Made by a program: the position numbers and the translations under genes
The notes under the pieces: model-generated
Seen by the model: only the letters and a program-made list of their open reading frames with translations
Told to the model about the DNA's origin: nothing
Database searches by the model: none
NCBI RefSeq assembly: GCF_023016805.1
Contig: NZ_JALKCH010000003.1
Span: 186,001-250,000, forward strand
Direction of reading: 5' to 3'
DNA from: Ancylobacter crimeensis
GTDB lineage: Bacteria > Pseudomonadota > Alphaproteobacteria > Rhizobiales > Xanthobacteraceae
DNA: 64,000 nucleotides
Part shown: in pieces, positions 56,013 through 64,000 of the stretch
How positions within the stretch are numbered: the stretch's first letter is position 1
Layout of the letters: the number at the start of each line of letters is the position of its first letter

Positions 56013-56711
56013 TCAGGCGAGGCCGGCATCTGTCCGCGCCTTTCGGAAGGCCCCGACGAGGCCCGCGGCGGCACCCACCATGGTGAGCGCGACGAAGGCA
56101 TATTGCAGCAGACGCGAGACCCCGACGAAGGGCAGCAATTGCTGCGCCATCTCGGCCGCGCCGGTGCCGGCAAGGCCGATCGCGGTCGCTGCGGCTCCAT
56201 TTCCATCGAGCCCGGCAAGACGAGCGACCGGCGTGGGAGCCACGTAATTCGAAGCGACGAAGGCATCCCTGGCCCACAACCCGGCCTCGGCGGCGCGGCG
56301 ATTGGAAAGACCGGCGATCACCCTGCCACCGGCGCGGTTCCACTTGGCGAGTTCCTTCGGCACGGCAGCGTAGTCGCCGGCATTGAGCTTCGCGAGCAGG
56401 GTCGAGCGGCGCAGATTGGCGGCACCGAGATTGAAGGTGAAGGACACCAGCGCCGCGAACTGGTTGTCGGTCAGCGGCACCTTCACGGCGGCCTCAACCG
56501 CCGCCTCCACCGGGGCGAGGTCGCGGCGCAGCAGGGCCTCGGCCTCCGCGGTGCTCAGGCTCAGCCCGGCACCGACCCGCGGCGGTCCCGCCGCATCGGT
56601 GTGGCCGTAGCCCACGGTCCAGATGCCGACCGGGTCGCGATAGGCCTTTAGCCGGCAACCTTCCCATTGCTTGATGAGCAGAAGGCCTTCCTCGTTGATA
56701 TGGCGGGACAT
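56013..56711 (-). CDS. T4-type lysozyme (GH24 endolysin) with C-terminal hydrophobic segment
   Basis: A 232-residue muramidase cutting peptidoglycan. The catalytic triad spacing E-x8-D-x5-T is exact: Glu17, Asp26, Thr32 within EGCRLKAYRDPVGIWT, followed by VGYGHT; the helical lobe has LTDNQFAALVSFTFNLGA near 88 and RRAAEAGLW near 150. Unlike short phage lysozymes it has about 60 further residues with one strongly hydrophobic helix (YAFVALTMVGAAAGLVGAF near 205-223), so it may stay membrane-tethered. GGAGG stands before the ATG at 56711. Downstream end of the phage-like block, 100 bases from the FeuP-like gene. Confidence 0.9.
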   Translation of the reverse strand: MSRHINEEGLLLIKQWEGCRLKAYRDPVGIWTVGYGHTDAAGPPRVGAGLSLSTAEAEALLRRDLAPVEAAVEAAVKVPLTDNQFAALVSFTFNLGAANLRRSTLLAKLNAGDYAAVPKELAKWNRAGGRVIAGLSNRRAAEAGLWARDAFVASNYVAPTPVARLAGLDGNGAAATAIGLAGTGAAEMAQQLLPFVGVSRLLQYAFVALTMVGAAAGLVGAFRKARTDAGLA

Positions 56712-56789
56712 GAAGCCTCCGTGAGGCGCCACGGCGGGCGCGCAGGCGTGAATGAACGCGGATGGATGCGGCGGGGCGATGCGGAGATG

Positions 56790-56810
56790 GGAGGCGGCAC
56801 GGCCGCCTCC
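56790..56810 (-). terminator. Perfect 9-bp hairpin after the SGNH appendage gene
   Basis: GGAGGCGGC (56790-56798), loop ACG, GCCGCCTCC (56802-56810), 12 bases past the stop of the appendage gene on the minus strand. No T-run follows, so it may reduce rather than stop read-through into the lysozyme gene. Confidence 0.45.
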
Positions 56811-56822
56811 CCGGTGCCCCCT

Positions 56823-58760
56823 TTAGATCGCGAGCGAGGTCAGCATCGCCGCGATCTTGGCCTCGACCGCCGCCATAGCGGTGGCGCCGAGATGGACCTG
56901 ACCGGCGGTCTGATCGAGCAGCAGGCTGCGCGGCACCACATGGGCCGCCAGATCCTGCGTGTCGTTGGCCGACCCGTCGCCCATGGTCGCGAACACGTCC
57001 GCCACCGGATCGAAGGTGCGGTTCGCCCCCAGCAGCGACTGGATGCCGGCATAGATCGACAGCAGGTCGTTGGTGTAGGACGTCGGGGTCGAACTGTCCG
57101 AAGGCCCGACATTGATCGGCGGAATGAAGATGATCCGGCTGTGGCCGATAGAGGTCACGATGTCCGAGATGGTCGCGAGATAGGCCGACACCGAGCCATA
57201 GCTGTTGGCCGAGCCGTCCCAGATCACCCACGTGTAATCGCGCAGATAAGGCGCGGCCTGAAGCCGGGTCAGCGCCTCGGCCATGGTGGAGCCGCCGGCC
57301 CCGATATTGACGACGGTGCGCCCGGTGCCGGTACGCAGCAGATCGTTCAGGATGACGCCGCCCGCGCCGGCCATGTAGCTGTCGCCATTGGTGGCGATGC
57401 GGTTGGTCTGCCCCTGGGAGGCGACGTGCTGGAGCCAGGAGGTCGGCTGCTGGCTGGCGACGATCGCCTTGCGGCTGAGCGTGCCGTCCCAGGCCTCGCC
57501 GGCGTTCGAGCGGCCGAAGCGCAGCACGGCTGAGCCCGGCATCACGCCGGACGAGGTCTGGAGCACATATTTGCCGCCGTTCAGGGTCGCATAGAAGGCG
57601 CTCTGCCCGACGCTGAACGCCACCTTGCCCGCGGTCGAGACCGCATAGGCACCGAGGTCGAGGCTCACCTGAGCCGAATTGTTCTGGGTGACGATCAGCC
57701 GAAGATGGCCGTCCGTGTCGTAGACCAGCCGGACCTTGCCGCGCGTGGAGTTGTCATCCGCCTGCGCGATGACCTTGGCGGTCGCATAGGACGACGGCGT
57801 GGTGAACTCGAACAACGCGGCCCAGCCGGTGGTGAGCCAGCCGTTGAAGGGCTTCACCTCCTTCACCGAGGTCGGCTTGAAGATGAACGTGCCGCCATCC
57901 GCGGACGACGAGGTCGAGCGGATATAGGCGCGGACATTGGCTTCGGACGTGCCGGACGATCCGCACAGTGCGAACGCGGTTTCCGTCGTCGTGCTGACCG
58001 AAGCCGAGAGGTTGCCGGCAGAGGTGTTGCCCTGCGACGACAGGCCGGCAGACAGCGAATTGGCCGAAGTGCCACGGCGCAGGGTCCCGACAAACTCGAC
58101 GGCCTTGCCGTCCACCACCCCGTCCGGCGACACATAGGTGCAGTAGGCGGCCGGAGTGGCCGCGCCGCTCGCGGGGGTGAAGGTGAACTCGCCGGACGAT
58201 TCGGTGACGGTGCCCGAGGTCGTGGCCCATGCGCTGGCCGCCGGCAGCATGTTCGCCGCGGAGGGATCGCGATACGGCCCGATGTCCCACGCCGAACCGT
58301 TCGCCACGCCGCCGATGCCGGTCATGAGAGCGGTCTCGCTGGCATAGGTGGTGCCGCCCGCGTAGTAGATGCCCAGCGTCGGATTGATGTCCAGCAGGAC
58401 CAGATCGCCCGCGCTGTCGCGCAGCGGCTCCGCGCCGGCGTCGATTTCCAGCGCATAGGCAGCCGAGCCCGGAACGGCGCGCACCGTCACGGCGTAGGAG
58501 CCGTTGGTCTTCTCGGAGAGCTGATAGCTCCAGGCACCGTCGGACGCCGCGGTGACAGAGGCTTCGGCCGTCCCGTTCACATAGATCGTCACCAGCGCAT
58601 AGGGGGGTGCATAGCCGGAAACGGTGGGGGTGCTCGAATCCACCGCGCCGTCCACCGCGGCGGGGCTGACACCGGTGACGGCGGCCTTCACCAGACGGGT
58701 GATGGCTTCGGAAAGCGCCGGCTCGTTGGTGCCGGGATTGGCGATATCGATATTTGCCAT
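56823..58760 (-). CDS. Phage/GTA appendage protein with Ig-like and SGNH hydrolase domains
   Basis: A 645-residue protein without signal peptide. Residues about 31-100 form a bacterial Ig-like domain (VTIYVNGTAEASV, SDGAWSYQL, GSYAVTVRAV); 110-430 is a beta-rich, Ser/Thr-rich region with concanavalin/LamG-like text (VRLVYDTDGHLRLIV, FSVGQSAFYATLNG); 450-645 is an SGNH/GDSL hydrolase with nucleophile Ser461 in ATNGDSYMAG, GAGGST (block II), WDGSANS (block III) and catalytic His623 in GQVHLG. Such proteins decorate tails and deacylate surface polysaccharide. It lies one base after a 50-residue gene in the tail module. The host-surface role is inferred. Confidence 0.78.
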   Translation of the reverse strand: MANIDIANPGTNEPALSEAITRLVKAAVTGVSPAAVDGAVDSSTPTVSGYAPPYALVTIYVNGTAEASVTAASDGAWSYQLSEKTNGSYAVTVRAVPGSAAYALEIDAGAEPLRDSAGDLVLLDINPTLGIYYAGGTTYASETALMTGIGGVANGSAWDIGPYRDPSAANMLPAASAWATTSGTVTESSGEFTFTPASGAATPAAYCTYVSPDGVVDGKAVEFVGTLRRGTSANSLSAGLSSQGNTSAGNLSASVSTTTETAFALCGSSGTSEANVRAYIRSTSSSADGGTFIFKPTSVKEVKPFNGWLTTGWAALFEFTTPSSYATAKVIAQADDNSTRGKVRLVYDTDGHLRLIVTQNNSAQVSLDLGAYAVSTAGKVAFSVGQSAFYATLNGGKYVLQTSSGVMPGSAVLRFGRSNAGEAWDGTLSRKAIVASQQPTSWLQHVASQGQTNRIATNGDSYMAGAGGVILNDLLRTGTGRTVVNIGAGGSTMAEALTRLQAAPYLRDYTWVIWDGSANSYGSVSAYLATISDIVTSIGHSRIIFIPPINVGPSDSSTPTSYTNDLLSIYAGIQSLLGANRTFDPVADVFATMGDGSANDTQDLAAHVVPRSLLLDQTAGQVHLGATAMAAVEAKIAAMLTSLAI

Positions 58761-58761
58761 G

Positions 58762-58914
58762 TCAGTTCAGCTCCAGAATGTCGTCGCCGAGGGTGAGAAG
58801 GGTGCTGGCGAGGACGAGGGGGTCGTCGCCCAGCAGGAGAAAGGCGGGCTCCGGCTCCGAGGACGCCGAGGCCTCGAGCTGGATCGCCAGGGAGATGCCG
58901 AGGGACAGATTCAT
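58762..58914 (-). CDS. Small phage-block protein, 50 residues
   Basis: A 50-residue acidic protein, unrecognised. It contains two similar segments, LLLGDDPLVLAS and LLTLGDDILELN, suggesting an internal repeat. GGAG stands upstream of the ATG at 58914 and its stop lies one base before the start of the appendage gene, so translation is probably coupled. Small proteins just before tail-fibre genes are often chaperones or connectors; this is only a guess. The 290 bases upstream (58915-59204) show no further gene I can support. Confidence 0.5.
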   Translation of the reverse strand: MNLSLGISLAIQLEASASSEPEPAFLLLGDDPLVLASTLLTLGDDILELN

Positions 58915-59204
58915 TGAATCGCTCCGCAGCCGGATCAGCGGGGGGGCCGGCGCAAGCCCGGCGGGGCGGCGGGACTGCAGAGGAGGTGGCCGTGGTCGGG
59001 CATGGGGATGCTCCTTTGGAAAAACCGACGAGACCGCGCCGGACGGTCGGAAATGCAACCCTTGATTGCAGTTCCGGGAACAAGATGCCCCTTCCCGGCG
59101 CGAAAACGGCGCGGGCCTGCCAGGACATCGTTGTGGTGAGAACCTTGGGGCGAGCCCTGCGCGATCCAGCGGCCGAGCGCCGTCGCGACGACGGGCTGCG
59201 CCGC

Positions 59205-59510
59205 TCAGTCGATCGTGTGGATCACGAGACCGATCGACGTCCCGGTCGCGAGCACGCGGCGCACGAGATAGGGCAGGATGCTCGCCTGCCCGGCCGGCAG
59301 CGGCAAGACCAGCGGCGCGCCGTCCGCATTCTCGACCGGCAGGATCGCCACGCTCGGATTTGCAACCGAATTCGGCGCGAAAACCCGCAGACGGGCGTAA
59401 CGGCCGAGATCGGCGGCATCGTCCGGCGTCACCGCCCGGCCGATGCGGCCGAGGCTCACGGGCGAGACGGAAACCCCCTGCCAGGGGTCCTTGGCACTGT
59501 CATAAGGCAT
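59205..59510 (-). CDS. GTA/phage spike base-like protein
   Basis: A 101-residue protein: MPYDSAKDPWQG, then AVTPDDAADLGRYARLRVF near residue 30, a pattern I associate with the GTA spike base family (Rcc01079 type: AVTPDDxADL), and ATGTSIGLVIHTID at the end. Likely a small beta-structured head-spike or tail base component. ATG at 59510 was selected; the longer frame overlaps the DUF2793 gene. It lies 28 bases after that gene in the same direction. Family assignment rests on short motifs. Confidence 0.6.
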   Translation of the reverse strand: MPYDSAKDPWQGVSVSPVSLGRIGRAVTPDDAADLGRYARLRVFAPNSVANPSVAILPVENADGAPLVLPLPAGQASILPYLVRRVLATGTSIGLVIHTID

Positions 59511-59538
59511 GTAAGTTCCCCGGGTCTGGAGAAGCCGC

Positions 59539-60237
59539 TCACGCCGGAGCGGTGAAGGAGAAGAAGGTGACCGCGAGCCGCAACATCCCGCTGGTGAAGG
59601 GGCCGCCCGCCGCGGTGACGACGACGGGCGTGTCGGCATAAAGAGCGCGAGGCCCGACGACGCCGATATTGGACGAGCCGGCGGCGATGCCGAGCGTGCC
59701 TCCGAACAGGTCAACCTCCCCGCTCGTGCCGACCGCATAGGAGGTCGCTCCCGTCACCGCGGACGCGACGCGGCTTGCCACCGACAACACGATGCTGCGG
59801 GCGGGAATGACGAGGGCTGTGGTAACGGCGGCGCCGGACAAGGCGACCTCCGCCTCACGGATGCGCAAAGCGACCGCACTCCCGAAAGAGCCGGCAGCGA
59901 GCGCGTCGGTCCATCCATTGCCGTCATGGACAAGGCGCGTACCCTCCCCCACCACATAGGCGGACCAGCCGGCACGCGGGGTGAGGAACGACCAGGCGTC
60001 GCCGTCATACAGCGCCACTCTGCCGTCCTTGCCGGCGAAAGTGCCGCCGGCGCCGTCCGCCACGAGATGGCGGTCGCCGGCAGCGGGCGAGGTCGGTGCG
60101 TCGGTCCGGTCGCGGTCGAGCACGGCGAGCTGGGTCAGCGCGTCGAGCGCGACCAGCGCTTCGTTATGGGTGACATGCTTCTGCGCCTGCGCCGCCGCGA
60201 GCAGCGGCAGAGCGAGGTTGGGGGTCGTGTCGGCCAT
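59539..60237 (-). CDS. DUF2793 domain phage/GTA structural protein
   Basis: A 232-residue protein with the DUF2793 signature at the N-terminus: PNLALPLLAAAQAQKHVTHN, then ALDALTQLAVLDRD and SPAAGDRHLVADGAGG. The C-terminal half is beta-rich (LVIPARSIVLSVASRV, GTLGIAAGSSNIGVVGP). DUF2793 genes regularly follow gp15 of gene transfer agents and related siphophages and are thought to be tail or spike parts. Twelve bases separate it from the gp15-like gene. Confidence 0.85.
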   Translation of the reverse strand: MADTTPNLALPLLAAAQAQKHVTHNEALVALDALTQLAVLDRDRTDAPTSPAAGDRHLVADGAGGTFAGKDGRVALYDGDAWSFLTPRAGWSAYVVGEGTRLVHDGNGWTDALAAGSFGSAVALRIREAEVALSGAAVTTALVIPARSIVLSVASRVASAVTGATSYAVGTSGEVDLFGGTLGIAAGSSNIGVVGPRALYADTPVVVTAAGGPFTSGMLRLAVTFFSFTAPA

Positions 60238-60249
60238 GAGCGGCTTCCT

Positions 60250-63200
60250 TCAGAGCGCGAGCGTGGCGGTGAGCGGCGTGCCGACCCCCGCGAGGGATGA
60301 AACCTGCGCGATGCGCACCGTGAGCGCGGCGAGCGGGGCGCCGAAATCGGCCAGTTCATCCGCCGCCGGATAGACGACGTCCGGCGTCGAGACGGTGAGA
60401 CTGCGCCGCACAGCGACACCGTCCAGAATCTCGACGCGATAGGCCTCGCTCGCTTCGCCGAGCGGGATCTCGGCCGCATCCCAGCCGTCGCCGCCGATCC
60501 GGCTGCGGCGGATCCAGCTCAGCGCGATACCTTCCGCGGTGCGGCGCGCGCGTGGATGCACCGGAGCATAGGGCAGCAGGGCCCGCACCGACGCCATTCC
60601 CTCCAGCGCGGTGACCGCCGGATCGCCCTGGTCGCGGTCGGCCCGGCCGACGCGCAAGGTAAGCGCGCGGCCGATCAGGTCCGTGCCGGCGGCAGCGTTC
60701 AGCAACTGGGCGTCGAGTCGCAGGAAGCGCGTACCGGCCGGCCATGCCGTGCCCGCCATGGGTTCGGTGCCGAGCTGGCCGCGCAGCAGGCCGGCGAGCC
60801 GCCAGTGCCGGGTACCGATCAGATCGGCACCGGCGAACTGGATGATCTCGACCGCGCCACTCGCCGCAACCAGAGCCGCCGCGTTGGCCCCGCCAAGCAC
60901 GGCGTCTTCGCTCGCAGCGGCAAGCAGGCCGCCATAGAGCTCGACATCCAGCACCGCACCCCGCTGCCAGCGCCAGAGCGGACCGGCGGGAAGATCGGTC
61001 AGCGTCTCGCCCATCACCGAGGGCGCGGGCAGCGTGCCGATGCGGGTGAAGCTCGCCCCGTCCAGCGCCCGCCAGAGAGCGAGCGCGCCGGGCCAGGGCG
61101 ATGAGAAGGCCGCGACATGGGCGAGCGTCGCCGGCTCGCCGTCGTCGAGCGCCGGCAGGTTGACCAGCCAGGCCGCGGGCGGGCCGGACGCCGCCGGCAG
61201 GCGCACGGTGCCGGCCGCCGCATCGCGCGCGGCGACGCGGAACACGTCCGGGTCGACGCTGCGGGCGCTCACCGCCCGCGCCGCGCCATCCTCGATCCCG
61301 GTGATCTCCAGCAGCCGGCTGCGCCCGTCGCGGTCCAGCCGCACGATGTCGCCGGCTTCCAGTGCCAGACGGGACGGAGGCAAAGCGAAGCTCGCCGTCT
61401 CGCGGCGCGCCCACAGATCCTGCAGCCACATCTCGGCACGGCTTTCCATCAGCCCGCCATAGGACATGACGGCGAGATCCTCTCCCTCCTGCGCCCGCGC
61501 CGCACCGGCGAGCCGGCGCGAGGCAGCCGCGCCCTGCCGGTAGTCGGCGAGCGCGTCGAGGAAGCCGAGCGTGACGCTGAGCGGCAATTCGCTCTCCGAG
61601 CCGCGCGTCAGCGACAGCGAGGCCGAGCCTTCCACCGCCACCAGATCCTCGTCGGTAAGGCTCGCCACCGTGGATCCGCCGCGCGGCACCAGCGTGAGCG
61701 CGCCGGAGCGCTCCGCGAGATCGAAGGCGAAGGCCCGGCCCAGCGGCTCCAGCGCCGCGCGCACGCTCATCGGCCCGTCCAGCGCGTAGCCGTCGACCAC
61801 GCCTTCGAGATTGCCGACCGCCAGCGTGACGCCGGCATCGGCGGCCAGGGTACGGGCGAGCTCGGCGATGGGCGCGGCGCCGAGCCGGCCGGTGAGCCAG
61901 TGGCCCTTCTGCCAGTTCGCGCCATCCGCCCACACATCGCTCGCCAGCGGGAAGACCGGCCACGGCCGGACGTCCCAGGTCCAGCAGAACAGCGTCGCGG
62001 GGTCGATCATCCGCCCGCCCGGCAGGCCCGGTGCAGGCGGGTTCACCGCATCGGTGGCGAAGGCGTCGAAGCTCGCTTCCAGATGCCGGCGCTGCATCAG
62101 GTCGTCGCGCGCCCCGTTGGAGAAGGGTGGCAGGCCGTTCTCCACCGATTTCGGATCGGGGAAGGTGCTCGGCCGGTTGGCGCCCTTGTCGATGGCGCCG
62201 CAACCGATCTCGGTGAGGCGGATCGGCTTCGAACCCGGCACCCAGCCGGTCGGGCTCGCCTGCCGAACCCCGCCGATGCGCTCGTGATGGGCATTGCCCC
62301 ACCAGCCCGCAAGGTCCTTGACCCGGAACACCCACGGCTCGCCATAGGCGCCGTCGGTGATCGGCAGGCGGTTCTGGGCGGTGCGACCGGCGTCGTCGGG
62401 GTAATACCAGTCGAACCCCTCCCCGCCCCGCACATTGGATGCGAGATAGCCGCGCTCATAGACGCTGCGGGCCAGCGTCGCGTCGAGATGGGCGGAGCCG
62501 TCCCTCCAGTCGGCGATCGGGGCGTACCAGTCGATGCCGACCGCGTCGATCGCTGGACAGGCCCAGAGCGGATCGAGCGGAAAGCGCAGCTCGGCGCCGC
62601 CCTCGCGCACATGGGCGCCGTATTCGGTCCAGTCCGCGGCATAGGTCACCAGCGTGCCGGCGCCGAGCACGGCCTTCACATCCGCGGCGAGGTTCGCGAA
62701 CTGCGCGACCGCCGGATAGACCCCGGATGCCGAGCGCACGCGCGTGAGCCCCACCATCTCCGAGCCGATGACGAAAGCCTCGACCCCGCCGGCGAGGCGG
62801 GCGAGGCGGGCATAATGCAGCACCATCCGGCGTAGGCCCCATTCGTCCGGCCCGGAATAGACGACCGTGCCGAGCCGTGCCGCAAAATCGCCCGGCGCGG
62901 CAGTGCCGAACAGGCTCGCCACCTGCGTCGCCGCCTCCGCGGTGCCGTCCACCGTGCCCGCAACATCGGGTGCGGGATGGCAGGTGATGCGTCCGCGCCA
63001 GGGATAGGCCGCCTGCCCGGCCCCGCCATAAGGGTCCGGCAGGCCGTTGCCGGCAGCAATGTCCATCATCACGAAGGGATAGAGCGTCACCTTCAACCCG
63101 CGGGCCTTCAGCGCGGCGATGGCGTTCAGCACCGAGATGTCGGAGGGCGTGCCGCCATAGGCGGCGTAGCCGTCATACTGGCTCACCAGATGCGCGCTCG

Positions 63201-64000
63201 CGCGGGTCTGTCCCGCAGCGCTCCAGAGGGTGACGGCGTTGCCGCTGCGCGTCGCCTTGCTGCGCCGGTCGACGCCGGGACGGATCTCGCAATGGCCGGC
63301 CCTGAGGTCGGTACCGAACCACGAGACGATGAGCGCAACCCGTTCGAGGTTCGGGCAGCAGGCGAGAAGCTGGTCGAGGGAGGCTTCGATGTCGGTATCG
63401 GCGGTGGTGACATGGCGGTTCTCGGCCTCATAGCTGCCGGAGCCGACCGCGCGCACCACCTCGCGCGTGTCATAAGCGAACTCGCTGGCGCCGGGGATCA
63501 GCGTCACCGCGCGGATGCGCGGTTCCAGGTCGCCGATGGCGCGCTCCACCTCGACGCTGACCTGCGGCAGCCGGTTGCCGTAATCGGCCAGCGGCAGCCG
63601 CTCGAACAGGAGATAAGCGAGGCCGCGATAGGCCGGCGCGCTCCCCGCGCCCTCCACCGCCGCGATCAGAGCATCGGGTTCCTGCGCCTCGCCGCCGAGA
63701 TGTGCGCGGATGACGAGGCCCTGCTGGTCGAGTTCCTCGCCATCCACCCAGATGCGGCCGATGCGGGTGATCGGCCCCTCGCAGAGCCCCACCGCGAAGC
63801 TGCAGAAATAGCTGTAGGTCGTGGTAGTGGACGACCCGAACAGTGAGCCGCCCTTGCCACCGGAGGAGGAGGTCGCGGTGGAGACCACCTCCTCGACATC
63901 CTGCGCCCAGATCACCTGCCCCGAGAGCCGTGCCCGTCCATAGAGGCGGGCCATGCCGGCGCCCTCGGTCGAGGTCATGGCCGGCAGGTCGGACAAGCGC
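60250..64000 (-). CDS. GTA gp15-like TIM-barrel/tail tip (host specificity) protein, 5' end outside window
   Basis: At least 1248 residues; the frame is open to the right edge, and the family usually has some 50-70 more N-terminal residues, so the gene is cut by the window, not truncated. Near the present start, ARLYGRARLSGQVIWAQDVE is the conserved gp15 opening. A GTA-TIM glycosidase-like barrel covers about residues 200-600 (YGGTPSDISVLNAIAALK, EAFVIGSEMVGLTRVR, YAADWTEYG, AVGIDWYAPIADWRDG, IRLTEIGCGAIDKGANRPS), then a gpJ-like tail-tip domain to about 1000 and a beta-rich C-terminus. It forms the distal tail and host-contact hub of GTA or siphophage particles. Confidence 0.88.
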   Translation of the reverse strand, partial: RLSDLPAMTSTEGAGMARLYGRARLSGQVIWAQDVEEVVSTATSSSGGKGGSLFGSSTTTTYSYFCSFAVGLCEGPITRIGRIWVDGEELDQQGLVIRAHLGGEAQEPDALIAAVEGAGSAPAYRGLAYLLFERLPLADYGNRLPQVSVEVERAIGDLEPRIRAVTLIPGASEFAYDTREVVRAVGSGSYEAENRHVTTADTDIEASLDQLLACCPNLERVALIVSWFGTDLRAGHCEIRPGVDRRSKATRSGNAVTLWSAAGQTRASAHLVSQYDGYAAYGGTPSDISVLNAIAALKARGLKVTLYPFVMMDIAAGNGLPDPYGGAGQAAYPWRGRITCHPAPDVAGTVDGTAEAATQVASLFGTAAPGDFAARLGTVVYSGPDEWGLRRMVLHYARLARLAGGVEAFVIGSEMVGLTRVRSASGVYPAVAQFANLAADVKAVLGAGTLVTYAADWTEYGAHVREGGAELRFPLDPLWACPAIDAVGIDWYAPIADWRDGSAHLDATLARSVYERGYLASNVRGGEGFDWYYPDDAGRTAQNRLPITDGAYGEPWVFRVKDLAGWWGNAHHERIGGVRQASPTGWVPGSKPIRLTEIGCGAIDKGANRPSTFPDPKSVENGLPPFSNGARDDLMQRRHLEASFDAFATDAVNPPAPGLPGGRMIDPATLFCWTWDVRPWPVFPLASDVWADGANWQKGHWLTGRLGAAPIAELARTLAADAGVTLAVGNLEGVVDGYALDGPMSVRAALEPLGRAFAFDLAERSGALTLVPRGGSTVASLTDEDLVAVEGSASLSLTRGSESELPLSVTLGFLDALADYRQGAAASRRLAGAARAQEGEDLAVMSYGGLMESRAEMWLQDLWARRETASFALPPSRLALEAGDIVRLDRDGRSRLLEITGIEDGAARAVSARSVDPDVFRVAARDAAAGTVRLPAASGPPAAWLVNLPALDDGEPATLAHVAAFSSPWPGALALWRALDGASFTRIGTLPAPSVMGETLTDLPAGPLWRWQRGAVLDVELYGGLLAAASEDAVLGGANAAALVAASGAVEIIQFAGADLIGTRHWRLAGLLRGQLGTEPMAGTAWPAGTRFLRLDAQLLNAAAGTDLIGRALTLRVGRADRDQGDPAVTALEGMASVRALLPYAPVHPRARRTAEGIALSWIRRSRIGGDGWDAAEIPLGEASEAYRVEILDGVAVRRSLTVSTPDVVYPAADELADFGAPLAALTVRIAQVSSLAGVGTPLTATLAL

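Noticed and set aside
56013-64000. tRNA-associated attachment site for the phage-like block
   Set aside because: No tRNA gene or direct repeat was seen near 55.9-56.8 kb, and the other end lies outside the window.

Overview
This 64-kb window is GC-rich DNA from an alphaproteobacterium, most likely a Hyphomicrobiales (Rhizobiales) species that is both a methylotroph and a Calvin-cycle autotroph. Three things point there: a near-complete tetrahydromethanopterin (H4MPT)/methylofuran C1 gene set, a form IC (red-type) RuBisCO operon with cbbR, and the gene order glnE - two-component pair - degP - ccmHFEI - feuQP, which I recall from rhizobia. The genus is not settled; Xanthobacteraceae-like methylotrophs are a reasonable guess.

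Region 1 (1-21.7 kb) is the C1 island. On the plus strand the first 3.7 kb holds cofactor-biosynthesis genes (end of an MfnE-like kinase, a DmrB-like flavoprotein, a dihydropteroate-synthase-like protein, a DUF447 protein, mfnB), tightly overlapping. A pair of diverged direct repeats separates them from mgtE and a luciferase-like flavin oxidoreductase on the minus strand. Next come pterin dehydratase-like and fhcB-A-D-C (minus), then plus-strand mptG, mtdB, an Orf5-type ATP-grasp, mch, an Orf7-type ATP-grasp, a CitG-like protein, a MfnD-like ligase, a MfnF-like protein and folB, with a HisA-like gene lying antisense in the middle. Together these oxidise formaldehyde as methylene-H4MPT to formate (MtdB, Mch, Fhc) and make the cofactors needed.

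Region 2 (21.8-32.6 kb) is the Calvin-Benson-Bassham operon: cbbR facing away from cbbF-P-T-A-L-S-X-E-Y. A TNA-N7-TNA CbbR-type site lies in the divergent promoter and a strong hairpin with a T-rich tail lies between cbbS and cbbX. Formate made by region 1 can be oxidised to CO2 and fixed by region 2, so the two blocks form one metabolic unit.

Region 3 (32.6-55.9 kb) is mostly core chromosome: a membrane acyltransferase, pepN, a PAS-PAS-GGDEF protein, a formaldehyde-activating-enzyme (Fae) paralogue that appears to lack the catalytic histidine, a PleC/PdhS-like histidine kinase, glnE, an OmpR-type two-component pair, degP, the cytochrome c maturation genes ccmH-F-E-I, a glycine-zipper lipoprotein and a FeuQ/FeuP-like pair.

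Region 4 (56.0-64 kb, minus strand) is the distal tail module of a gene transfer agent (GTA)-like element or prophage: a gp15-like TIM-barrel/tail-tip protein running off the right edge, a DUF2793 protein, a spike-base-like protein, a 50-residue protein, a large Ig-like/SGNH-hydrolase appendage protein and a T4-type lysozyme with a C-terminal hydrophobic segment. No tRNA, rRNA, CRISPR array or insertion sequence was recognised.
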